From an uncultured Spirochaetaceae bacterium (lineage in GTDB: Bacteria > Spirochaetota > Spirochaetia > Treponematales > Treponemataceae), in the NCBI GenBank assembly GCA_902766345.1, contig CACXDK010000391.1, positions 1 to 7,980 on the forward strand: a stretch of 7,980 bases of DNA, in the 5' to 3' direction. Of this stretch, positions 1-6,969 are shown one piece after another. The position numbers and the translations under genes are program-made. The notes beneath the pieces were generated by a model. The model searched no databases and was not told the DNA's origin. It saw nothing but the letters and a program-made list of their open reading frames with translations. The number at the start of each line of letters is the position of its first letter. Within the stretch, counting starts at the first letter, position 1.

Positions 1-600
1 CTGAACTTCTTTCCATGCAAGATGCCTTGCATCATAAGAAAAAGGACGAAGAAGCATTTTCTGAACAGAAGCAAAATCTGCTTTTACTATTGCATCACGT
101 ATACGGGATGAACTCACTCTGAGACCGTCCACAATAACATCATCAACCTGTTCAAGATCAAATGCATGTTCTCGTGCAAAATCCCGTATTGCATTCATAT
201 CAAAAGCACCTTTGTAACCACATCTAAAATCGCCACCTTCAACGAGCCATTTCATGTTACAGTTTTTACAAAGCACTTCTAAGAAAGAACTGCCTTCTAT
301 TCTACTGAAATCATCAGAAAAGTCAATCACTACAACGAACGCAATTCCTTTTGCCATCAAAAGATCAAGCCTCTGATCAAGGACAGAAACATCACCTTCA
401 AAGCCGTTTTCAAATCCTCTGACAGAATTACGAAATGTTACTACACCAGGAATATACCCACTTTTAGACAGTACAGAATTCAAAAGAGCCTCATGACCGG
501 CATGAATTCCATCAAAGCTACCTACTGTAATTGCAGTGCCCCTGCTCAGCCATTCTACAGGGAACTGACCTTCCTCAATCTGCGACCAGCTGAACACACG
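1..600 (-). other. ribF: RibF module of the fused frame (FMN adenylyltransferase domain; riboflavin kinase domain not visible)
   Basis: Residues about 351-550 of the fused frame match the nucleotidyltransferase half of bacterial RibF, which adenylates FMN to FAD. The signature GSFDGIHAGH is at 377-386 (canonical GxFDGxHxGH, ATP binding). VVTF, EGGDFRCGYKG and the closing motif DGLRVSSSRIR (508-518; canonical RISSTxxR) follow in the expected order. The module starts about 25 residues before GSFDG, as free-standing RibF does. A GTG at 597-595 (Val352) is the only plausible separate start near the boundary, and I see no Shine-Dalgarno before it. The usual EPHP stretch after VVTF is replaced by RNSVRG. 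The last 17 residues do not show the expected GxVxHG opening of the riboflavin kinase domain, so whether that domain follows is unknown. Confidence 0.85.
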
Positions 601-1650
601 GAACTGAGATTCTTTTTTACGGGGAACAACAAAACTATAAGACAATTTTCTATCTGCAAGGCGAATCATGCCTGCAAAAGTTCCGTCTGCATAAAATACA
701 GCGATTTCATCACTTTCACCGTCAGTTTCAGGAAACTCAATACGAGTAAACATTTTACCAGAAAGAGGTCTTCCATTCAGATAAGATTTTTCATGCTCTT
801 TCTTTAAGGAATCAGCTTTTAAGCCACAGCGATTAGCAAGTTCTGGTGTAAAAACAAGAAAGTGATTTTTTATATCCTGTAGTTTTTCAGCAGAATCTTT
901 TTCCTTATCGCCCTTATTATTTCCAGAAGCAAAACGTTTATCGTTAAGAATGCCGTTTTCAATCGTAAACTCAGGAAGCAAGGAATAACATGCAGCTTCT
1001 TCAAGAGAAAAAGGACCCACTTGAGTACGACGCAAAGCACTCAAATGTGCACAGGAACCAAGAAATTCTGCCATATCACGAGCAAGGGCACGGATATAAG
1101 TACCCTTAGAACATTCTATCTGTATGAGTGCGTAAGCATTTTTATCTTCCGCAGTCGGTTCTTTAAAATCAAGTAAAGTATTACTGTAAACAAAGATTTG
1201 ACGTGGCTCTAAAGCAACAGCATTACCATTACGAGCCATATCGCTTGCACGCTGTCCATCAACATGAATTGCCGAAAAAACTGGTGGCACCTGCAAAAGA
1301 GCACCAGTAAACTTTTCACATGCCTTTTCTACAGCTTTCCTATCAGGCACAGCAGAGTTCTTTGTAACAATTCCACATGGATCCAATGTGTCTGTTTCTG
1401 TACCAAAACACACAACAGCAAGATAAGTCTTTTTAAATCCTGTAATATGAGGAACAAGATGAGTCAGACTGCCACTTAATACAACAAGCAATCCATCTGC
1501 AAAAGAATCCAGAGTCCCAGTGTGTCCTACTTTTTCTGTATTGAGAGCATGCTTTATGCTCCATAAAGAAGAAAAACTGGTAAGACCAGACTGTTTTGCA
1601 AACGGAACAATCCCAGAAGGATTATCAGTCAGTTTCTTTTTCTTTGGCAT
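1..1650 (-). CDS. truB: TruB-RibF fusion: tRNA pseudouridine-55 synthase joined to FMN adenylyltransferase/riboflavin kinase (partial, C-terminus beyond left edge)
   Basis: One frame runs without a stop from the ATG at 1650 to base 1 (550 residues). Residues 1 to about 342 are TruB, which isomerises U55 of the tRNA T-loop: GHTGTLD at 42-48 with catalytic Asp48, KKTY at 73-76, GTETDT, VPPVFSA, CSKGTYIR at 180-187, then a TruB C-terminal domain (about 263-342, SYLNGRPL at 289-296). After about eight linker residues a RibF module begins near 351. The residue after the catalytic Asp is Ser where many TruBs have Pro. The start overlaps the rbfA 3' end by 26 bases. The Shine-Dalgarno is weak; a TTG three codons upstream is possible but less attractive. 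The domain calls are sure. That the product is one polypeptide is inferred from the open frame; sequence error or internal initiation are the alternatives. Confidence 0.9.
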   Translation of the reverse strand, partial: MPKKKKLTDNPSGIVPFAKQSGLTSFSSLWSIKHALNTEKVGHTGTLDSFADGLLVVLSGSLTHLVPHITGFKKTYLAVVCFGTETDTLDPCGIVTKNSAVPDRKAVEKACEKFTGALLQVPPVFSAIHVDGQRASDMARNGNAVALEPRQIFVYSNTLLDFKEPTAEDKNAYALIQIECSKGTYIRALARDMAEFLGSCAHLSALRRTQVGPFSLEEAACYSLLPEFTIENGILNDKRFASGNNKGDKEKDSAEKLQDIKNHFLVFTPELANRCGLKADSLKKEHEKSYLNGRPLSGKMFTRIEFPETDGESDEIAVFYADGTFAGMIRLADRKLSYSFVVPRKKESQFRVFSWSQIEEGQFPVEWLSRGTAITVGSFDGIHAGHEALLNSVLSKSGYIPGVVTFRNSVRGFENGFEGDVSVLDQRLDLLMAKGIAFVVVIDFSDDFSRIEGSSFLEVLCKNCNMKWLVEGGDFRCGYKGAFDMNAIRDFAREHAFDLEQVDDVIVDGLRVSSSRIRDAIVKADFASVQKMLLRPFSYDARHLAWKEVQ

Positions 1651-1996
1651 TTTTTTCAAGTTCGTTCAGTTTCTGAACCATATCATAGCCGTCACGCATA
1701 GAAAAATCAGCTACGAATGTCAGCTTTGGAAATTTATAGATGCTCAACTTTTTTGCAATGCTGGACTGAATGAACCCAGCAGCACTTTGCAAGCCCTGAA
1801 CTCCACGCTTTACAGCATTTTCATCCATAAAAGAAGAGACAAATACTTTTGCATAAGCAAGATCTCCGGCAACTTCCACACGGTTAATGGTCAAAAACTC
1901 ATTAACACGAGGGTCTTTTATTTCATGCCGAAGAATCATATTAGCAATTTCCTGCTTAAGCTGTTCTCCAAGACGAATTAACCTAAACTGCCCCAT
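1625..1996 (-). CDS. rbfA: Ribosome-binding factor A (30S maturation)
   Basis: A complete 123-residue protein, the normal size for RbfA, a single KH-fold protein that binds the 30S subunit and helps late maturation of the 16S rRNA 5' region. Visible family features are an N-terminal helix ending in IKDPRV (26-31), the strand pair LTINRVEV and LAYAKVFVS, and the SAAGF stretch at 71-75 with its helix kink, followed by the conserved KLxxxxxPxLTFVxDxS pattern (83-99). The start ATG at 1996 shares one base with the infB stop (TAATG). A GGAG lies 10 bases upstream inside infB, so translation is probably coupled to IF-2. The 3' end overlaps the truB start by 26 bases. Nothing is missing. Confidence 0.95.
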   Translation of the reverse strand: MGQFRLIRLGEQLKQEIANMILRHEIKDPRVNEFLTINRVEVAGDLAYAKVFVSSFMDENAVKRGVQGLQSAAGFIQSSIAKKLSIYKFPKLTFVADFSMRDGYDMVQKLNELEKNAKEKETD

Positions 1997-4881
1997 TAGT
2001 TAGCTTCTCCGCTTTCTTCTGCATCTTTACGATCAGCTTCCTTTGCCCAGTCCTCAGGTGACTGAATCTGGTCAGCTCTGGCAGCTTCTGCCTTACGTTC
2101 TTTGCCAGCTTCTTTTGCAGCACGCTCAGAAAGCTGCTGTTCCTGCTTTTCTGCAAGAGCCTTTGCAGCAGCTGCAGCTTCACGCTGTGCAGAACGTTTT
2201 TCCATCTCGGCACGCTCATCAACAAGAGTGTCACCAAGCTTTCTGGCTACTTCAACAAATTCAAATGCTTCAATTACATCGCCTTCCTGAATATCCTGCC
2301 AGTTTTCAATGCCAAGACCACATTCATAACCTGCACGGACTTCCTTTGCGTCTTCCTTAAAGCGTTTAAGAGATCCAACTTTTCCTGTAAACTTAACAAC
2401 ACCATCGCGAATAAGGTTTACATTGCTTGTGCGCTTGATGATACCGTCTGTAACGTAACAACCTGCAATAATACCAATCTTTGGAACTTTGAATGTGTTG
2501 CGTACTTCGAGTGTACCAGTAACTTCTTCTTTTGTGTCTGGCTTAAGCATACCTTCCATAGCCTGCTTAATTTCTTCAACACAACGGTAAATAATATTAT
2601 ATTTGCGGATTTCAACCTTTTCCTGATCTGCAAGAGCCTTAGCCTTTGCTGTAGGACGAACGTTAAATCCAATGATAATTGCATTGTCATCTGCAGCAGC
2701 AAGAGTAACATCGCTTTCATTGATTGCACCAGCACTTGAGTGAATAACAACAAGGCGGATATCTTTTGTTGAAAGTTTTTCAAGAGAAGTCTTAAGAGCT
2801 TCCGCACTACCCTGCAAGTCAGCTTTGATGATAACCTTGAATTCCTTAATTTCATTCTGCTCAATTGTAGAATAAAGGTTTTCAAGAGTAACCTTCTTAA
2901 CAGCCTTAGCATCTTCAAAACGCTTAAGTTCCTGACGCTTTGCAGCAAATGCACGTGCTTCCTTTTCAGATTCTGTTACCTGGAAAGGATCACCAGCATT
3001 AGGCATAGACTCAATGCCAAGAACTTCAACTGGCATAGAAGGACCAGCTTCCTTTATCTTAACACCACGGTCATTGAAAATGGCACGTACACGACCAGAA
3101 TAAATACCAGCAACAAAAGGATCTCCAGTATGAAGAGTACCGCGCTGAACAACAACAGAAGCAACAACACCGCGTCCCTGATCAATTCTAGATTCAATAA
3201 CTCTACCTTCTGCACGAGAAGAGTATGGAGACTTAAGTTCAAGCATTTCTGCCTGCAAAAGAATTGCATCAAGCAAATCGTCAATACCTTCTTTCTTCAG
3301 AGCAGAAATATTTACATACTGAGTATCTCCACCCCAAGCTTCTGGAGTAAGACCGTTTTCTGAAAGCTGTGTCATAACACGGTCAGGATTTGCATCAGGC
3401 TTATCTATTTTGTTTACTGCAACAATAATAGGAACCTTTGCATCCTTTGCATGGTGAATAGCTTCAAGAGTCTGAGGCATAACACCATCATCTGCTGCAA
3501 CAACAAGAACAACAATATCTGTAATCTGAGCACCGCGGGCACGCATCATTGTAAATGCTTCGTGACCAGGAGTATCAAGGAATGTTATGTCTCCCTTAGG
3601 TGTAGAAACCTTGTAAGCACCAATCTTCTGGGTAATTCCACCAGCTTCTCCTTCTGCAACATGTGCATTACGGATAGCATCAAGAGTCTTGGTCTTACCG
3701 TGGTCAACGTGACCCATTACAGTAACAATAGGAGGACGTACAGAAATGTCTTCCTCGCTTCCTTCATCACTTTCAATAACAGTTTCATCATAAAGGCTTA
3801 CAATGTGAACCTTACAGTTATATTCAGATGCAAGGATTGTTGCTGTATCGCTGTCTATTGACTGGTTGATTGTAACCATCATGCCCATAGACATGAGCTT
3901 TGCAATGATTTCACCAGCCTTAAGATTCATTTTCTTAGCAAGATCAGATACAGAAATTGTATCCATGATATCAATCTGTTCAGGAACAGCACTTACAGGA
4001 GTATCGTGCTTCTTGTTCTGATAAAGCTCCTCTTCCTTGAAAGCTTCTTCCTGTTCCTTGTGACTATATACCTGCTTCTTGCCTTTAAACTGTTTTTTTG
4101 CAGGGGCTTTGTTTCCCTGTAAAGATGGAGCATCGCCAAATGAAGGCTTTGAACCACCGAAAGAACCAGGACGATTAAAGCCAGGTCTACCCTGACCGCC
4201 CTGTCCATTATTATACCCACCACCGTTGCGGTTGTTAAAGCCAGGTCTGCCCTGACCGCCCTGTCCGTTATTATTATAGCCACCGCCATTGCGGTTGTTA
4301 AAGCCAGGTCTGCCCTGACCGCCCTGTCCATTATTATTATAGCCGCCACCGTTGCGGTTAGACCATCCGCCAGTGCGTTCTCTGTTCTGATAGCCCTCAC
4401 GAGCCTGAGCTCCTGTAAAACCAGAACCACCGCGACGGTTTGAATTATTGTTATAATAACCACCGCCAGTACGATTTGTACGTGGATTGCCGCTAAGGTT
4501 TCCAGCCTTTACATTTGGGCGAGCCGTATTTAATACAAATGTTGAATTTTTGTTTTCTGTACGTGGTTTATCTTTCTGAGGAGCAGCTTTATTTGCAGGA
4601 GATTTCTTTTCCTTATCCCCTTCCTGAGTCTGAGCTGGTGCAGCAGCAGTTTTTACTTCTGAAGTCTGCTCTTTTGTTCCAGCCACAACAGACTCTTCCT
4701 GTTTGGCGGATGATTCAGCAGGCTTTTTTACTCCAACACGGACATTCTTCTCCTTGTCCTTATCTTTTGGTGCAGTACTTGTCTTCCTCTTTACTACAAC
4801 CACCTTTTTCTTAGGCTGAGGACTTGTTTCTTCTTTCTTGTGCAAAACAAATTCTACTTTCTTTTCTGCTTCATCCGCCAT
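1996..4881 (-). CDS. infB: Translation initiation factor IF-2
   Basis: A complete 961-residue IF-2, the GTPase that places initiator tRNA on the 30S subunit and promotes subunit joining. Layout: a disordered Lys/Glu/Pro-rich start (1-130); a Gly/Asn/Arg-rich segment (about 137-245) holding a tandem repeat; an IF2_N helical domain (about 305-356); the G domain with GHVDHGKT (390-397), [10 protein letters not shown] (414-423), DTPGHE (436-441, catalytic His440), NKID (490-493) and SAL (526-528); then domains II-IV ending near [14 protein letters not shown] (about 882). A further 79 charged residues (883-961) follow where IF-2 usually stops. Switch I has Lys419 where E. coli has His. AAGGA, partly inside the nusA stop, lies 11 bases before the ATG. 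No ylxR or ylxQ separates it from nusA. Confidence 0.98.
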   Translation of the reverse strand: MADEAEKKVEFVLHKKEETSPQPKKKVVVVKRKTSTAPKDKDKEKNVRVGVKKPAESSAKQEESVVAGTKEQTSEVKTAAAPAQTQEGDKEKKSPANKAAPQKDKPRTENKNSTFVLNTARPNVKAGNLSGNPRTNRTGGGYYNNNSNRRGGSGFTGAQAREGYQNRERTGGWSNRNGGGYNNNGQGGQGRPGFNNRNGGGYNNNGQGGQGRPGFNNRNGGGYNNGQGGQGRPGFNRPGSFGGSKPSFGDAPSLQGNKAPAKKQFKGKKQVYSHKEQEEAFKEEELYQNKKHDTPVSAVPEQIDIMDTISVSDLAKKMNLKAGEIIAKLMSMGMMVTINQSIDSDTATILASEYNCKVHIVSLYDETVIESDEGSEEDISVRPPIVTVMGHVDHGKTKTLDAIRNAHVAEGEAGGITQKIGAYKVSTPKGDITFLDTPGHEAFTMMRARGAQITDIVVLVVAADDGVMPQTLEAIHHAKDAKVPIIVAVNKIDKPDANPDRVMTQLSENGLTPEAWGGDTQYVNISALKKEGIDDLLDAILLQAEMLELKSPYSSRAEGRVIESRIDQGRGVVASVVVQRGTLHTGDPFVAGIYSGRVRAIFNDRGVKIKEAGPSMPVEVLGIESMPNAGDPFQVTESEKEARAFAAKRQELKRFEDAKAVKKVTLENLYSTIEQNEIKEFKVIIKADLQGSAEALKTSLEKLSTKDIRLVVIHSSAGAINESDVTLAAADDNAIIIGFNVRPTAKAKALADQEKVEIRKYNIIYRCVEEIKQAMEGMLKPDTKEEVTGTLEVRNTFKVPKIGIIAGCYVTDGIIKRTSNVNLIRDGVVKFTGKVGSLKRFKEDAKEVRAGYECGLGIENWQDIQEGDVIEAFEFVEVARKLGDTLVDERAEMEKRSAQREAAAAAKALAEKQEQQLSERAAKEAGKERKAEAARADQIQSPEDWAKEADRKDAEESGEAN
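1999..2235 (-). other. Charged C-terminal extension of IF-2 (residues 883-961)
   Basis: These 79 codons follow the normal IF-2 end. They are rich in Ala, Glu, Lys, Arg and Gln, with runs such as [16 protein letters not shown] and no Pro until QIQSPEDW near residue 942, so one long helix or coiled coil is likely. The function is unknown. It stays in the infB frame and the rbfA Shine-Dalgarno lies within its last codons. Confidence 0.75.
4177..4359 (-). repeat. 63-base in-frame tandem repeat in infB (about three copies)
   Basis: Three near-identical units begin at 4177, 4237 and 4300 on the plus strand, each starting AAAGCCAGGTCT. Unit lengths are 60, 63 and about 60-63 bases; the first lacks one AAT-type Asn codon. 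They encode a 20-21 residue module with GGGY, a run of two or three Asn, [10 protein letters not shown] and NRN (IF-2 residues about 175-235). Copies differ at only a few positions, so recent duplication or homogenisation is likely. Because the unit length is a multiple of three, copy-number change keeps the frame. Confidence 0.9.
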
Positions 4882-4895
4882 AGTTATACTATTCC

Positions 4896-6359
4896 TTACT
4901 CCTCTTCAAATTCTAATTCAACACCACATTTTGGACAACGAGTCATATCAAGAGAAATTTCTGCACCACACTCTGGGCAGTAATATTTTTCCTCTTCCTC
5001 ATCATCAGCTTCCTGTGCACCCTGTACAGACTCATCCCCGGATTCAGGTTCTTCATTTTCAAACACAACATTTTCATTAATGATTGCGTTTACAGCATCA
5101 ATATCTTCCTGTGTAATTCCCTCAACATCGAGAATCTTTCCACTCTCAACAGAATCAAGGAAATCGTTAATATCTTCAATACCAGCAGCAGCAAGTTTTG
5201 TTGCAACTTCAGGATTAATACCAGGCAACTGTGATACTGTAGAAATAACATCATCTTCTGAAACTTCAGAATTAGCAAACAGCTGTTCAGCAGCCATGCG
5301 TGAGTCAATCTCTGAAAGATCCATTTCTGCTGCCTGTTCTTCTGTCTTAACGTCAATGTTCCAGTCACAAAGACGGTTTGCAAGACGTACATTCAAGCCC
5401 TGCTTTCCAATTGCAAGAGAGAACTGGCTTTCTGCAACAATAGCAAGAACTTCTTTCTTTTCTTTATCAAGAATTACAACTCTCTTTACTTCTGCAGGAA
5501 GGAGTGCATTCTTAATAAATTCATGAGGATCTTCGTCATACTTCAAAACGTCAATCTTTTCACTTTCAAGCTCACGAATAACATTCTGAATACGAACACC
5601 CTTAAGTCCAACACATGCTCCAACAGGATCAACATCAGACTTGTTTGAATATACAGCAATCTTTGTACGGTAACCAGGTTCACGAACAGTCTTGAATACG
5701 GAAATTGTCTTATCCTGAATTTCAGGAACCTCCATTTCAAGAAGATTCTGTACAAACTTAGGATCTGTACGGCTAAGCACAAGCTGAATGCCGTTAGATG
5801 TCTTCTTTATATCAACAAGCAAAGCACGGATGCGCTCGTTAACTTCAAAAGCTTCACGTGGGCTCTGGTACTTGGTTGGAAGAACAGCCTCTACCTTACC
5901 CACATCAATAAAGATGTTACCATTGCGTTCACGCTGATATGTACCTGCCTTTATCTGGCCAATCTGATTCTTATATTCATTATAAAGAGTATCTTTAAAG
6001 CTTTCATTCAAAGCCTGATGAGCTGTCTGTTTTCCAGTAGAAACAGCAGAACGTGCAAAGGTATGAGGATCAATTTCAATATCAATCTCATCACCAACAG
6101 CACATTCACTACTAAGCTTTAATGCTTCTTCAAGTTCAATTTCCTGTGACGGATCATAAACACCGTCTACAATAGTCTTACGTGAATAGACCTTTACATC
6201 CGTCAAACCTACATCAAATTTTACAATACAATTTTCGGCAGTACCAAAAGTTCTTTTATATGCCGCCTTTATTGCGTTTTCAATCGTCTGCTTGATTGAC
6301 TCCTCGCTCATCCCCTTTTCAGACTGAAGAGCACGGATTGCATCTGCCATTTCTGACAT
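4896..6359 (-). CDS. nusA: Transcription termination/antitermination factor NusA with C-terminal zinc ribbon
   Basis: A complete 487-residue NusA, which binds RNA polymerase and nascent RNA and modulates pausing, termination and antitermination. Domains in order: N-terminal polymerase-binding domain (1 to about 125); S1 domain (about 134-198); KH1 with VGLKGVR (250-256); KH2 with AIGKQGLN (316-323); and a helix-hairpin-helix/acidic-repeat-like region (LPGI at 378-381 to about 430). An acidic linker (434-457) leads to a zinc ribbon with Cys461, Cys464, Cys475 and Cys478 (CPEC and CPKC). E. coli NusA has two acidic repeats and no such ribbon; Bacillus NusA stops soon after KH2. The ATG has GGGAG seven bases upstream, overlapping the rimP TAA. 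Twelve bases separate it from rimP and 14 from infB. Confidence 0.97.
   Translation of the reverse strand: MSEMADAIRALQSEKGMSEESIKQTIENAIKAAYKRTFGTAENCIVKFDVGLTDVKVYSRKTIVDGVYDPSQEIELEEALKLSSECAVGDEIDIEIDPHTFARSAVSTGKQTAHQALNESFKDTLYNEYKNQIGQIKAGTYQRERNGNIFIDVGKVEAVLPTKYQSPREAFEVNERIRALLVDIKKTSNGIQLVLSRTDPKFVQNLLEMEVPEIQDKTISVFKTVREPGYRTKIAVYSNKSDVDPVGACVGLKGVRIQNVIRELESEKIDVLKYDEDPHEFIKNALLPAEVKRVVILDKEKKEVLAIVAESQFSLAIGKQGLNVRLANRLCDWNIDVKTEEQAAEMDLSEIDSRMAAEQLFANSEVSEDDVISTVSQLPGINPEVATKLAAAGIEDINDFLDSVESGKILDVEGITQEDIDAVNAIINENVVFENEEPESGDESVQGAQEADDEEEEKYYCPECGAEISLDMTRCPKCGVELEFEEE
4926..4985 (-). other. Zinc-ribbon coding segment at NusA C-terminus
   Basis: The segment encodes two CxxC knuckles, CPEC (461-464) and CPKC (475-478), ten residues apart, each followed by Gly. 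This is the form of small rubredoxin-like zinc ribbons. It sits after an acidic linker and nine residues from the protein end. Zinc binding is inferred from the cysteine spacing. Confidence 0.8.
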
Positions 6360-6371
6360 ATCAAGTCTCCC

Positions 6372-6839
6372 TTACAAATGTATAAATTTTGCTTTTGCAA
6401 TATCGTTATAGGCAATGGTTTTATCACCATCGGCCTCTGTTTCCAGCGTAACCTGAGTGCTGTCTGAAGATTTTATTATTCCACGAACCCAATCACTGAT
6501 ATTCTTATCCCACACACGGATTTCACGACCAGTAAAACAACCAAACTCAGCAGCATTCTTTATGTTGCGTTCAAGTCCCGGAGAGCAGACTTCCATAATA
6601 ATGTCGTCTTCGCTCTTTCCTAACAGGGCTATCAGTTTTGGTTGCAATGCATGATGGACTTTTGAACAGTCCGCAACACCAATATCTTTTGAAGGATCTT
6701 TAGAAGCAATTACCGCAGTAATTCTTACCATGCCATTCTGAGGCACAATCTGCAGCTCAACCAGCGTAAAACCGATTTCTGCCACAACCGATGCACATTC
6801 CGTAAAATGAGGAATTGTATCGAGGGAAATGTAGTTCAA
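6372..6839 (-). CDS. rimP: Ribosome maturation factor RimP
   Basis: A 155-residue protein of normal RimP length (E. coli about 150), a factor for early 30S assembly. It shows the N-terminal alpha/beta domain (EIGFTLVELQIV, 21-32, then DCSKVHHAL, 57-65), the family hallmark EVCSPGLER (83-91; usual form EVSSPGLxR) and a C-terminal SH3-like domain (about 100-155, FTGREIRVW, then GIIKSSD). The start is TTG at 6839, chosen because AGAGG lies six bases upstream, no ATG or GTG is available in frame upstream, and the next internal Met (37) would cut off the conserved N-terminus. It is the first gene of the operon, 30 bases after the leader hairpin. The order rimP-nusA is conserved across bacteria. 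Confidence 0.93.
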   Translation of the reverse strand: MNYISLDTIPHFTECASVVAEIGFTLVELQIVPQNGMVRITAVIASKDPSKDIGVADCSKVHHALQPKLIALLGKSEDDIIMEVCSPGLERNIKNAAEFGCFTGREIRVWDKNISDWVRGIIKSSDSTQVTLETEADGDKTIAYNDIAKAKFIHL

Positions 6840-6845
6840 TAGAAA

Positions 6846-6850
6846 CCTCT
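6846..6850 (-). promoter_or_regulatory. Shine-Dalgarno of rimP
   Basis: AGAGG reads on the minus strand six bases before the TTG codon at 6839-6837, and it decides that non-ATG start. It is perfectly complementary to CCUCU at 6891-6887, in the leader hairpin. Confidence 0.7.
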
Positions 6851-6868
6851 GAAAAAAATCGACAGTTG

Positions 6869-6900
6869 AAAAAAAAAGAGCCTAAGAGAGGCTCTTTTTT
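6869..6900 (-). terminator. Intrinsic terminator: end of ffh and leader hairpin of the rimP-nusA operon
   Basis: On the minus strand, AAAAAAGAGCC (6900-6890) pairs with GGCTCTTTTTT (6882-6872) around a 7-base loop. The stem is 11 base pairs (five core pairs with three G-C plus six A-U) and a run of nine U begins at 6877. It lies about 70 bases after the ffh stop, so it should end ffh transcripts. The symmetric A/T flanks would also let it work on the plus strand. It is downstream of the promoter at 6921-6949, so transcripts of the rimP operon begin before it and must pass it. That makes it a candidate attenuator as well as the ffh terminator. Confidence 0.9.
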
Positions 6901-6920
6901 AAATTCTTTTAATTGTAAAG

Positions 6921-6949
6921 AATATATCATTTCCCCCTGACAGTGTCAA
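6921..6949 (-). promoter_or_regulatory. Sigma-70 type promoter of the rimP-nusA-infB operon
   Basis: On the minus strand the -35 box is TTGACA (6949-6944, full consensus), the spacer is exactly 17 bases and the -10 box is TATATT (6926-6921, five of six). A TG one base before the -10 adds an extended -10 element. The predicted transcript start is near 6914-6916, about 75 bases before the rimP TTG. It begins only 20 bases after the ffh stop and faces the rimP operon. The 11-base palindrome TGACAGTGTCA (6938-6948) overlaps the -35 box. Confidence 0.8.
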
Positions 6950-6969
6950 TAGGGAACACAAACCGCTAA

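Noticed and set aside
540..640. Frameshift or sequencing error joining truB and ribF
   Set aside because: Both sides of the junction keep family-like sequence in the same frame with a short linker, so an indel is unlikely. A substituted stop codon cannot be excluded and is named as a test.
493..1981. Plus-strand open frames of 71 to 153 codons at 493-807, 1264-1479 and 1520-1981
   Set aside because: They lie antisense to the clearly coding truB-ribF and rbfA frames, match no family I recognise, and show no Shine-Dalgarno or plausible promoter. They arise from the complementary codons.
2418..2954. Minus-strand 178-codon Leu-rich frame inside infB, which could look like a membrane protein
   Set aside because: It is a shifted reading of conserved IF-2 domain III/IV codons. 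Hydrophobicity comes from reading Lys/Glu/Ala codons out of frame.
4177..4359. CRISPR array or intergenic satellite
   Set aside because: The units are contiguous, with no spacers, and stay in frame inside infB. They are a coding tandem repeat.
3993..4463. Minus-strand 156-codon frame inside infB
   Set aside because: It is an out-of-frame reading of the Gly/Asn repeat region; the repetitive DNA keeps another frame open. The infB frame carries clear IF-2 domains on both sides.
6840..6969. tRNA gene (as metY before rimP in E. coli) or known riboswitch in the intergenic region
   Set aside because: No cloverleaf, CCA end or recognised aptamer core is visible. The 130 bases are accounted for by promoter, hairpin and ribosome-binding site.
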